Assembly: GCA_009731375.1 (NCBI GenBank)
Contig: BJOX01000302.1
Location: forward strand, 644,507-674,693
Direction of reading: 5' to 3'
Origin: Paulinella micropora
Taxonomy: Eukaryota; Cercozoa; Imbricatea; Euglyphida
Length of the DNA: 30,187 nucleotides
The notes beneath the pieces are model-generated. The model was not told where the DNA came from. It ran no database searches and was given only the letters and a program-made list of their open reading frames with translations. Shown piece by piece: positions 18,863 through 27,926 of this stretch (the first letter of the stretch is position 1; the number at the start of each line of letters is the position of its first letter). The position numbers and the translations under genes were made by a program.

Positions 18863-19112
18863 GGGTACATTCAAGTTTCAAACTCAGCCATCAAATTTGA
18901 TTTAATAGTCAGATTTCAGATTAGCGACCAGAATTCAAATTAGTTTAATTTAACGGTAACATTTCGCAAAAATGATATAGATTTTGCGGACGTATATAGC
19001 AGTTAAATTAAACTAATTTAAATTCTGACCACTAATTCGAAATCTGACCGCTAATCTGAAATCTGACCGTTAACTAAAATTCGATGGCTGAGTTTGACAC
19101 TTGAATGTACCC
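18863..19112. mobile_element. MITE family 2, full copy
   Basis: 250 bp. The 13-bp tips GGGTACATTCAAG and CTTGAATGTACCC are perfect inverted repeats, and pairing continues inward through AAACTCAGCCATC / GATGGCTGAGTTT and AGATTTCAGATTAGCG-like units. The core AACGGTAACATTTCGCAAAA ... TTTTGCGGACGTATATAGC is shared with family 1. Confidence 0.82.
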
Positions 19113-19128
19113 TGGTCACGTTATTAAA

Positions 19129-19225
19129 TGCATTCAAGTTTCAGACTCAGCCACCGAATTTTAGTAAAGGTCAGATTTCAGATTAGCGGTCAGATTTCGA
19201 ATTAGTGGTCAGAATTCAAATTAGT
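19129..19225. repeat. Half of a family 2 MITE, inverted
   Basis: GCATTCAAGTTTCAGACTCA onward is nearly the reverse complement of the right half of the 18863-19112 element, with about 20 bp between them. It stops at the start of the core, so it is a solo half-element. Confidence 0.7.
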
Positions 19226-19692
19226 ATTAATACCTAGTAATAGAAAGTGTCTTTGCCAGTAATAGAGGTATTAATAACTGTTCGTGCTATGAACCTGCCT
19301 ATGACTAATACTATCCAAATTACATGTAAATTGGCTAGGTGGAGGACGATAACGTAACTGCAGGATATTGATAGTACATTACAACGTCCCCCATTAGTCG
19401 CAACTTGAAGTCATAAGCTATACCAGTACTCAGGCTAGTGTGTAAATATGGAAAAATAGTGGTGAGGATCATTTATGCTAAGAAGTAACATGCTTAACTA
19501 CATGTATATATTACTGTTGACATTCATTTTCGCTATACTTTCAAGAATGAAACTTGAGTTTGACCTATATAAGTCTGAGACTTTATATACCTGAGGCAAT
19601 GTCATTTTAAAATACTTGTGTACTGCCAAACTGACCTCTGCACCGGTTCTGAATCCATCTTAGTTTATGGAAATTGAATTTATTAAATTAAT
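19226..19692. other. Intergenic sequence with MITE remnants
   Basis: No gene seen. Near 19515-19562, TGTTGACATTCA and GAATGAAACTTGAGTTTGAC look like the two ends of a collapsed MITE. Confidence 0.4.
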
Positions 19693-19963
19693 ATTGCTGT
19701 TGACATTCAAGACAACAAAAATTAGTTTTTCATTTTTGTGTCAGATTTTCATTTTTGTGACAGTTTTTCATTTTTGTGACAAAATTCAAATTTTCAAATT
19801 TAACTGTAACATTTCGCGAAAATTTACGATATTTTGCGGACGAATATAGCAGTTAATTTGAAAAATTCAAATTTTCACCCAAAATCAAAATTCCAACCAA
19901 AATGAAATTCCAACCAAAACAGAAAAATTAATTTTTTTTGTTGTCTTGAATGTCAACAGCAAT
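19693..19963. mobile_element. MITE family 1, copy b
   Basis: 271 bp, nearly identical to 4667-4942 over its whole length, with the same inverted ends (ATTGCTGTTGACATTCAAG / CTTGAATGTCAACAGCAAT). It lies about 100 bp from the gap before the right viral segment. Confidence 0.85.
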
Positions 19964-20161
19964 AACAATATATATTACTAATAACTTAAACGTTAGTTTA
20001 TATCATGATTTTTTTTCTGACAGCAGGTCACTGCTGCGTAGCCTGCGGTGTACACTAGCCNNNNNNNNNNATACAAAGAAACAAAAACAAGCAAATAGCC
20101 TTATACAGCACACTTCAAGAAAATATATGTATCATAAATGAAAAATTTTCGTTTTATATAG

Positions 20162-20416
20162 ATGGACGATAAACACCAGATTAGAAAGCAGAAGAGAAAC
20201 GAATACTTAAAAGAAAGAAGAAAAAATAAATATAGATGTGTCTGCGGAAAGACGATAGGAATATATAGCAAATACACACACGAAAAAAGCCAGTCACATA
20301 GAGACTTCTTTGCGGAGAAAGAAGAGATTATGTTAGGTGGTCGTAAAGTAATTCGTATAACATATAGAAACGATGACATTGAAAGATATTATGAAAATAA
20401 AAAAACAAATAATTAA
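20162..20416 (+). CDS. Small zinc-finger-like viral protein
   Basis: 84 residues, very basic N-terminus (about residues 5-25), then CVCG followed by HEKSQSH (about 26-46): a C-x-C...H-x5-H arrangement like the short zinc fingers common in protist DNA viruses. The C-terminal half is charged with a beta-like stretch (KVIRITYRND). TTTTATATAG lies directly before the ATG. It opens the right viral segment, 91 bp after the 10-base gap. Nucleic-acid binding is likely; the precise role is unknown. Confidence 0.65.
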   Translation: MDDKHQIRKQKRNEYLKERRKNKYRCVCGKTIGIYSKYTHEKSQSHRDFFAEKEEIMLGGRKVIRITYRNDDIERYYENKKTNN

Positions 20417-20453
20417 TTTTATTTTAAACAAATATTATTTATATCTATATAAA

Positions 20454-20732
20454 ATGACAACGACTAGAGTTGTGGGTGTTTCATTTGAAGGACGACAAGA
20501 TAATATTTCTTATCTCCGAAAAAGTAGTGAAAAAGTTTTTATTCAACACGAGCCAGAAAACAAATTTGATAAAAATGCGATAAAGGTTGAAACAGAAAGC
20601 GGAAAGCAACTCGGATATATCAGTAAGCACTTAGCAGAAACACTAAAGATTAAAGGAAGGAAACAAGTATATTATTCAATCTATCGAGGAGGGGCAGGAA
20701 AACATTATGGAATTGAAATTACTATCCCTTGA
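20454..20732 (+). CDS. Stand-alone HIRAN-domain protein
   Basis: 92 residues from an ATG preceded by TCTATATAAA; a longer frame upstream overlaps the previous gene and is less likely. The order VVGVSFEGRQ (about 5-14), HEPENKFDKNAIKV (about 34-47) and QLGYISKHLA (about 54-63) fits the HIRAN domain, which in HLTF/Rad5 binds DNA 3' ends at stalled forks. Here nothing else is fused to it. Placement just before the polymerase suggests a replication or end-processing role, which is inference. Confidence 0.8.
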   Translation: MTTTRVVGVSFEGRQDNISYLRKSSEKVFIQHEPENKFDKNAIKVETESGKQLGYISKHLAETLKIKGRKQVYYSIYRGGAGKHYGIEITIP

Positions 20733-20784
20733 TAATTAATTTTATATATTAAAGATGATTTTTTTTAATTATATATACACAAAG

Positions 20785-20958
20785 ATGGGTAGAAAACCGA
20801 TATACAAAACACCAGAAGAGAAGAAGGAAGCCTTACGGAGAAATGCGAGAGAATTTATACAAAAAGATCCAGAAAGACATAGACAAAAGTCAATGGAATA
20901 CTACAATCAAAACAAAGCAATAATAGCAGAACGGAGAAAGAAAAAAGAGATGAAGTAA
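20785..20958 (+). CDS. Small basic helical viral protein, probably frameshifted
   Basis: 57 residues from ATG 20785 (MGRKPIYKTPEEKKEALRRN), highly charged and helical. An upstream in-frame ATG at 20755 lies across a TATATA box, so 20785 is preferred. The frame ends TGAAGTAA right after an A-rich run (20938-20946). A different frame continues from that run with a similar charged helix (DEVKQALLKLKRMEDAM) to TAA at 21015-21017, so a small indel in the A run probably cut the protein. Function is unknown. Confidence 0.55.
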   Translation: MGRKPIYKTPEEKKEALRRNAREFIQKDPERHRQKSMEYYNQNKAIIAERRKKKEMK

Positions 20959-21103
20959 AGCAAGCATTACTTAAGTTGAAAAGAATGGAGGATGCAATGA
21001 AATCAATTTCTATTTAAATATAAGAAATTATTATATATAAATATAACAGATAATTTATTATTATTTTTTATTATTTTTATATCCGCTTTGATATTAAAAA
21101 AGT

Positions 21104-24040
21104 ATGCCACCACCTTTACCACCCAGACCAACGAAGGAAAATGTAGAACTAGCGAAGGTAAGGGCGAACTTAAGGGAAACTAAGACTCAAGAAGCGAAGA
21201 AGCGCGAGGTAAAACTTGTAGAACTAAGACCAATAAAAAACAGAGGTATAAATGGATATACATACCCCTTCAAAGACCTTGACATTAACTTCTATGATAT
21301 GGATGCGATTGAAATATCAATTATGAGAGCAGTTAAGGATGCTAAAAATAGAGGTTTGACAAACGAAGCAAGTCTTCATGTTAAGTTTGGGTATATAACA
21401 GATGCCGATGATAGTAAGTTTTACAAGTGGAAAACTTTTAACTCAGTTAAGTTAAAAGACATAGATGAGTTGTTTCGTGATATATATTTATATAACGAAC
21501 AAAATCTTGAAGCCAGTGCGAATGGATATGAAAGAATTATTCAACATATAACTATTCAAATTATCCAAGAAGACGGAGGCGGGTGTAATGATACAGGAAG
21601 TGATAAAAAACATAAAACACCCGAAGGGATACATATTAATCCAAGAAGCAACGATAATAATTGTTTCTTTCATGTTGTTAAAAACATACTAAATTTACCA
21701 ATGAAAGGTAAATCAAAACTCAATAAAAAAGTATGTAATGACATTAGAAGTGAATTCAAACTTGAACATAATTCATATATACCACTTTCAATAGGATACG
21801 AAATCTTAAAAAAATATTGTATTGAAGGTAAGTATTTTGAATTGACTGATGCAACAAGCAAACAGACATTCAAAAATTTTGAAGACCCTTTAATAACCGC
21901 AGATGTGCTTTGTTATCTACTCAAAGGACATTATATAAGTTTCATAAAAAGAAACAAAAATAAATGTCCAGATTGTTTCACCGAATATTATAATAAGCAC
22001 ACTTGTAATAATAAAAGGGTTTCATATGCGAGGGCTAAACTCAGAAAGAAAGAAAATCAAGTGAGGTCTTTATTGACTACTTTTGAAGAGGCTAAGTATA
22101 ATAATCAAGATGAAGTTTTTCATTATGACTTAGAGACTTTTACAAATGAATACGAATTACACACACCATACATAGCAGGCTATACCATTTCAGATATCGG
22201 CTTTAAATATGTAGCAGGCGATGAATGTATTCCTAAATTACTTGATATAATTTTCAAATATGCGGAGGAGTTAGCAGAAAGAAAACCGAAAGCGAAATTA
22301 TATGTTAATGCTTTCAATGGTAGTAAGTTTGACCATTACTCATTACAGAAAGAATTTATCAAAAGAAGAATAAAAAATCCAACTCTTATGAACAATGGTG
22401 CTATTATTTCATTAGAATACAAAAATATAAAATTCTGGGATATATGTAAGCACACTGAGGGAAGTCTAAAAAAGAACCTTGAAACACTGAGCTGTAATGT
22501 GTTAAAAGGCGACTTTGAACATAGCAAACACAAACGATGGGAAGAGATGGATGATGAAACGAAAAAGGAATGTCTAACATACTTAGAAAAAGATGTTATG
22601 GGTTTAAAATAACTTCATGACACACTAAACAAACAAATATATGAAGAACATAAAGTTAATTTAACCGCTTATATATCTACTTCGTCTCTTACTTGGAATT
22701 TATGGAAAAAGAAGATAGATGGTAAATATATTATTCAACTACCAAATTTAAAACAAGAAAAAGATTTTAGAAGGGCTGTATATGGTGCTAGAACTTATCC
22801 AAGCAAAAGGCGATTTATTTCGGAGCAATATCAAAAATACATAAATGGAGAAATCGGCTTTGATGAGGTTGTAGATTATCTTATTGATGCCGATGTTGTA
22901 AGTCTTTATCCAACGGCAATGCTTGAACTATTTATGACTGGTGAAATAAAGGAATGTGTAGGAGAAATGAAAGGGAAACTCGGGATATATAATGTTGATT
23001 ACATATCTCCAAAAAATCTATTACACCCGCGGGTTCCATATAGAGATAGTAAGGGGTGTTTAAAGTGGGAGTTAAGAGATATGAAAGACCAATGGCTAAC
23101 TTCAATAGATATTGAAGATATGGTTGAACTTGGCTACCAAGTCAAAATCATTCGTGGATATTACACTGAAGAAGCCGAACCTGTATTTAAAGAATATATT
23201 TCTGACTTATTCAAGAAAAAACAAAATTCAAAGAAAGGCACACCGCAGTATTTATTAGCAAAGTTATTTATGAATGCTTTATACGGAAAGACAATTCAAA
23301 GACCGATAAACTCAGTGAGTAAATATATTTCTAAAAATCACGAATATTGGAAATTCTGGGCTAAACATGTGATAACTGATATTGAAAAGTTTGAAGAGGC
23401 TAATGGTGAATTATGGTTAATCAGTGGTATTCCAAGAGATGAGCAAGAAAAAGAAGAAAAAATTACAAAACCAACTCATTACGGAGCATTTATCCTAGCA
23501 TACAGCAGACGAATTATGTATAAGTATATGTCCGAAGCCAATCCAAACAACGACCCCGACAGAGATTATTATTACACGGATACAGACAGCATTCAAAGCC
23601 ATGTAAGAAACATTGAACGGATTAAAAGATTTAGGGATAAAACAATCGGCGGAATGGATGATGACCTTGGAACAGATTGTAAAATAATAAGAGGAATATG
23701 GGTAGCACCAAAATTATATATGTTGGAGTATGTAAAGAAAGGGGAAGAAAAAGGTAAAACTCATTTCCACTTTAGAGGAAAAGGTTTAGATTTGAAAAAA
23801 TTAAATTCAACCGCTTATGAATTAATGGATAAGGGCGAAAGTTTAACTAATACCAGAGACTTTATAATGAAGAAAATACATACTAGCAGAAACAGCAAAC
23901 AACAACATATTGAACACTTTAGCATACACCACCAAAAGAATGTAGTAAAAGTAGTTAATAAAACAAGATGGTGCGGGCGTGAGTTTATCAACGAAAATGA
24001 TAGTATCCCTTACGGCTTCGTGTCCTCTCTTAAAAAATAA
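21104..24040 (+). pseudogene. Protein-primed family B DNA polymerase, interrupted by one in-frame TAA
   Basis: One frame of 979 codons, broken only by TAA at 22610-22612 (codon 503). Before the stop: Pro-rich start; a possible OTU-like cysteine protease box NDNNCFFHVV (about 181-190); a zinc-knuckle-like CPDC...HTC (about 288-302); 3'-5' exonuclease motifs Exo I YDLETF (about 341), Exo II NGSKFDHY (about 405) and Exo III YLEKD (about 494). After the stop: polymerase motif A DADVVSLYPT (about 593-602), motif B MNALYGKT (about 722) and motif C YTDTDS (about 823). All catalytic residues are present. Size and motifs fit Polinton/virophage-type PolB, which starts synthesis from a terminal protein. 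The stop falls between the exonuclease and polymerase halves. It may be inactivating, a sequencing error, or read through; no second lesion is seen. Confidence 0.88.
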
Positions 24041-24100
24041 AAATGATAAACAAATAATTAATTTTTTTTCAATAAATTTTTTACCACTCTATATAGACCA

Positions 24101-24388
24101 ATGACAACCCTCACCAGACTATGTGAAAAATTTGAACAACTTTCAATTGAGAAGAAGAAGGAATTCTTTTCAGTAAAAGATGTGCAACAGGTAATTAATG
24201 AAGAAATTAAGGCGATTGAAAAAAGTAGAGAAGGAAAACCAAAGGATACTTTTCCATTTGGCAAATACAAAGGAAAAAAAATTCAAGATGTTGCTACCAT
24301 TGACAAACCATATCTTGAATGGGTTATGAAACAGCCGTGGTTTGATAAATTTACAGACATTAAAAGTGAAGTAAAAAAATATTTATAA
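24101..24388 (+). CDS. Small protein with a FGKYKGK domain (DUF3820-like)
   Basis: 95 residues. The C-terminal half, FPFGKYKGKKIQDVATIDKP followed by YLEWVMKQPWF, matches the small domain found alone or at the end of exonuclease X-like nucleases and in several giant-virus proteins. The N-terminal half is a charged helix. The ATG is preceded by CTCTATATAGACCA, the TATA-like motif seen before neighbouring genes. It follows the polymerase by 60 bp. A nucleic-acid-binding or accessory replication role is inferred. Confidence 0.65.
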   Translation: MTTLTRLCEKFEQLSIEKKKEFFSVKDVQQVINEEIKAIEKSREGKPKDTFPFGKYKGKKIQDVATIDKPYLEWVMKQPWFDKFTDIKSEVKKYL

Positions 24389-24389
24389 T

Positions 24390-24428
24390 GATATTTTATT
24401 CACCCGCTACGCGGTTTCATAAAACATC
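24390..24428 (+). terminator. Viral 3'-end hairpin (type 1), right segment
   Basis: GATATTTTAT (24390-24399) and ATAAAACATC (24419-24428) pair with one mismatch. The loop holds a second stem, CCCGCTACGCGG. It starts one base after the TAA at 24386-24388. Confidence 0.6.
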
Positions 24429-24466
24429 GTTTTTCTTTTAATTATTTTTTCTTTAAAATTTTTTCC

Positions 24467-24520
24467 GATGTTTTAGAATAAGCGAGAGTGCGACAGCACG
24501 AAGCGCAATTCTAAAATATC
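24467..24520 (+). promoter_or_regulatory. Viral leader hairpin (type 2), right segment
   Basis: GATGTTTTAGAAT (24467-24479) and ATTCTAAAATATC (24508-24520); the next base is the A of ATG 24521. The loop AGCGAGAGTGCGACAGCAC and the following GAAGCGC are identical or one base different from 411-438, in the left viral segment more than 24 kb away. Confidence 0.65.
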
Positions 24521-24830
24521 ATGAGCACCAAACAAGACTACTTGAATGAAATTGAAAAATGGAACCTTGACGGTGGCAATGTCAAAATGCCAACGATTAA
24601 ATGGACTAAGCCTGACATTGTATCTTTCTATGAGCAATACAAACCCCGCGATGACAATGTGAAAGTAGTTATTCCATTGGATACCACATTAGAAAAAATG
24701 ATGGAGGAACAAAGCACTCCTTTTAAGGAAACAGATCTTGTTGTGAGAGAGACTGGAATTACCGAAATAAAGGCTAATGTAGGAGAAGAGATAGCGACTG
24801 CTACATGTACAGAAGAAGGATGTATATTAA
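24521..24830 (+). CDS. Unknown viral protein, 3' end in a gap
   Basis: 103 codons are visible before the gap at 24831. The start is fixed by the leader hairpin. The N-terminal 45 residues include KWTKPDIVSFYEQYKP, which resembles a short helical SAP-like segment; the rest is acidic with Thr/Val/Glu. I do not recognise the family. It converges on the minus-strand spike gene within the gap. Confidence 0.6.
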
Positions 24831-25491
24831 NNNNNNNNNNNNNNNNNNNNNNNNNNNNNNNNNNNNNNNNNNNNNNNNNNNNNNNNNNNNNNNNNNNNNN
24901 NNNNNNNNNNNNNNNNNNNNNNNNNNNNNNNNNNNNNNNNNNNNNNNNNNNNNNNNNNNNNNNNNNNNNNNNNNNNNNNNNNNNNNNNNNNNNNNNNNNN
25001 NNNNNNNNNNNNNNNNNNNNNNNNNNNNNNNNNNNNNNNNNNNNNNNNNNNNNNNNNNNNNNNNNNNNNNNNNNNNNNNNNNNNNNNNNNNNNNNNNNNN
25101 NNNNNNNNNNNNNNNNNNNNNNNNNNNNNNNNNNNNNNNNNNNNNNNNNNNNNNNNNNNNNNNNNNNNNNNNNNNNNNNNNNNNNNNNNNNNNNNNNNNN
25201 NNNNNNNNNNNNNNNNNNNNNNNNNNNNNNNNNNNNNNNNNNNNNNNNNNNNNNNNNNNNNNNNNNNNNNNNNNNNNNNNNNNNNNNNNNNNNNNNNNNN
25301 NNNNNNNNNNNNNNNNNNNNNNNNNNNNNNNNNNNNNNNNNNNNNNNNNNNNNNNNNNNNNNNNNNNNNNNNNNNNNNNNNNNNNNNNNNNNNNNNNNNN
25401 NNNNNNNNNNNNNNNNNNNNNNNNNNNNNNNNNNNNNNNNNNNNNNNNNNNNNNNNNNNNNNNNNNNNNNNNNNNNNNNNNNNNNNNNNNN

Positions 25492-26237
25492 AGTCTTTGT
25501 ATTCCAACTCCAACATTATTATTAATAATTCGTGCTGAAAATGGCAATGTAGTATTCCGCAGACTGACACCTGTGTTGGCATTCGCATACTTAATTGTAT
25601 GGACTAACTGAAATTCGCCTGTCTTCGGATTTTCAATAGAAAACTTAATAGCACCAAAGCCTAAGTATTGAAATTGAATTTGAAATACATTTCCCTTTGT
25701 CCAGTCTAATACAGGCATATCTCCTGTTCCGTCGCACGGGTCATCCCAGTATGCTTGATAAAATGCGTTTGGAATTCCTCCTATACAATGTAGAATAATC
25801 ATTCCTTCATCTCTAGTTTTGTAAAAGTAGAAACCATTAGATAAATCGTTATCTCCGATACCTATCCACGAATAATAATCTTCGGTTTCGTCTGTTGTCC
25901 ATAAAGCAGTGAAGCGGGCTACAACACCCATACCAGTGCGATATTTTATTTTTCTTTTGCTTACCATACTAGCATCAGCGGTAGCATTAGCAGTCGTTTT
26001 TAATTCCGCCATGTTATTAAGAAATGAAACACTCGCATTTGTCTGAGTTAATGTCCATATCCGTGTATTAATGGTATATGGAAAGATTTCCTGTAATACA
26101 GGTGTTAAGGAACTGGTTAGGGTTTCACCAAAAGCGGTCTTCATATGATTAGTTTCAATGTGCCCGTCATATCCAACTTTGACATTTACAAATTTGCTGT
26201 CAGGATTTTGTGCGATTAAATTTCTTTGGTTGGACAT
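25492..26237 (-). CDS. Virion fibre/spike-like structural protein, C-terminus in a gap
   Basis: About 248 residues are visible from ATG 26237. The N-terminus (KVGYDGHIETNHMKTAFGET) and a central beta-rich domain with WIGIGDNDLSNGFYF, FQIQFQYLGFGAIKFSIEN and LVHTIKYANAN resemble large beta-sandwich proteins on the outside of protist DNA viruses and virophages, probably a lectin-like receptor-binding layer. The motif assignment is from memory of such families and is not certain. It shares a strand with the capsid genes and begins 46 bp after the MCP stop. TATATA precedes its ATG. Confidence 0.65.
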
Positions 26238-26283
26238 CTCTTGTATATAAACAAAAAAATATTTTTTATTTTCTTTTTAGTTT

Positions 26284-27840
26284 TTACGACATAAGGATTT
26301 CAATTCCCTTAACAACAATAGTCCTTTGAAGAATAGCATAAGTATAATAATTCAATTGCTTTACCCCTTCCGCACTCCATTCATACCGCCGTTCGGTATC
26401 CAATGATAGCCCAGCCACTTCATAACCCTCTTCTTCTCGCTTGTCATAAAGCGGGCGGTTGTGGTCCCAGAAATCAACATGAAACCAGTTATATTTATAC
26501 ACATTGGAGTTCAAAATAGCGGAGCCCTTAAGTTTTTCCTTCAAAAGCATATAGTCTTTATCGCGGGAGCAAGTAATATCAAACTGCTGAATTCTATTAC
26601 TATCCAAAGTAGTGTAATAAGAAGTAATCTTATCTTGCGCTCTGTTATCGCAATCAAAAGCGGTGTTTGAAGTTTCGGTATTATTAAAAGCACTAGTGTA
26701 AATTCGGCGTATTCTCTCACCCTGTGAGCGGTTCATCTTCAAAACAAATGTCTGAGTGCCCGTTGCAAGATTGGTTTTCCAAGAGATAGGGTATTCAGTC
26801 TTGAACGAAAAGCCCTCACCAGCAATTTTCTGCTGGACACCCAAGATAACATTCGGGTCGGTTTCAACAGCAAGAAATAAGTTAAGGTTGGTAATATTTG
26901 CGGGTGCTGCGGTTGCTGTTGCTCCTGCCGCAACACTTTTAGCGTCAGTTCCATAAAATATGGTTTTCTGGGTTCCCTCCCATACAATCCTCAGATCAAG
27001 AATTTCATTAAAGCCAATAGTCTTATCAATTTCAAAAATGGTTCCGAAAAGCATACCAAGAGGAATAGACACATTGATAACTGGAGTCTTTGAATCGTCG
27101 GCTCCACCTTCAAAATACTTTGCCTCTTCATAAGCAACATTTACAACAGACGAGGCTCCCGTTCCTGCTGCAACAAGCAAATCATTATGACGGCGGGCTG
27201 TGATAGGTGGTTGTGCTGCGTAATTTTGAACTCTCGCTCCCAATGTTTGAACCATTTCGGTTATACGAGCGACAATGCTACCCGCCCGATCACCTGTGTT
27301 TGTAGCACCAATAGCGGTGAAAGCAGTCGCACCATCATCTAGGAAGTTAGCATAGCCAGCATCGGTCATAGTTTTTCTATCAGCAGGTGAGGCTTGTGTA
27401 TCATTAGGCACATTACACTTTTGAAGCATAGCACCATAACCAGACCCAGCCCCGTGGTTATCCAAAGCCATAAATCTATCATAAGAAATCTCAGGCTTCC
27501 AAATCATCTTAGTGTAATTGCCCACGTGTTGAAGATTACACAGATACTGACCGCTTCGGCTTCGCAGTTCAATCGTCTTAATCATAGGCAGGCAGTCCAT
27601 CGGAATTCGGTTATACCTTCCAGCACCGCCACCCGAATCTGGTGTGTAGGTAAATCGCAACACACTCCTCGCAAGGTTCAAAGGACGAGTTGGAATTTCA
27701 AAAGTTGATTCAATTCCTCCCACGGTGGTAATTGGCACAGTCGCAAGACTTTCGCGGGCAGTAAGTTTGTTAAGTGAATACTTACCGCGAATAAGTTCGC
27801 TTTGGCTATGAGTAAGTTCTCCGCCGTATTGGACAGGCAT
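26284..27840 (-). CDS. Major capsid protein (double jelly-roll), Polinton-like virus type
   Basis: 518 residues from ATG 27840 (MPVQYGGELTHSQSELIRGK); an upstream Met at 27930 overlaps the penton stop and is less likely. It is beta-rich, with features expected of PLV/virophage capsid proteins: an N-terminal strand region with TFEIPTRPLNLARSVLRFTY, a segment around PMIKTIELRSRSGQYLCNL, a long variable middle with Gly/Ala-rich insertions (about 130-300), FKTEYPISWKTNLATGTQTF and a C-terminal NYYTYAILQRTIVVKGIEI strand. Length is in the family's usual range. The order penton-MCP-spike on one strand is typical of late structural genes. No break is visible. Confidence 0.85.
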   Translation of the reverse strand: MPVQYGGELTHSQSELIRGKYSLNKLTARESLATVPITTVGGIESTFEIPTRPLNLARSVLRFTYTPDSGGGAGRYNRIPMDCLPMIKTIELRSRSGQYLCNLQHVGNYTKMIWKPEISYDRFMALDNHGAGSGYGAMLQKCNVPNDTQASPADRKTMTDAGYANFLDDGATAFTAIGATNTGDRAGSIVARITEMVQTLGARVQNYAAQPPITARRHNDLLVAAGTGASSVVNVAYEEAKYFEGGADDSKTPVINVSIPLGMLFGTIFEIDKTIGFNEILDLRIVWEGTQKTIFYGTDAKSVAAGATATAAPANITNLNLFLAVETDPNVILGVQQKIAGEGFSFKTEYPISWKTNLATGTQTFVLKMNRSQGERIRRIYTSAFNNTETSNTAFDCDNRAQDKITSYYTTLDSNRIQQFDITCSRDKDYMLLKEKLKGSAILNSNVYKYNWFHVDFWDHNRPLYDKREEEGYEVAGLSLDTERRYEWSAEGVKQLNYYTYAILQRTIVVKGIEILMS

Positions 27841-27926
27841 TTTTGTTTTGTTTTTGAAGTAGTGTAAGTTGATTAATACACGAAATATATTTATAGAAAA
27901 AAATAAATAATTAAAATAAATATCAA

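Larger units (their letters stand above)
20148..24100 (+). promoter_or_regulatory. TATA-like boxes just upstream of viral start codons
   Basis: Short motifs: TTATATAG before ATG 20162, TCTATATAAA before 20454, TTATATATACA before 20785, and CTCTATATAG before 24101. On the minus strand GTTTATATAC precedes the spike ATG at 26237. These genes lack the leader hairpin used at 453, 1905 and 24521, so two promoter classes may exist. Confidence 0.45.

Noticed and set aside
20020-20060. Terminal inverted repeat of the viral element
   Set aside because: CAGCAG...CTGCTG is a short local palindrome; no matching end was found near 29071 or at the left segment, so there is no support.
24831-25491. Single reading frames spanning the large gaps (also 29072-29711)
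   Set aside because: Gap lengths are estimates, so frame continuity means nothing; each side was judged alone.
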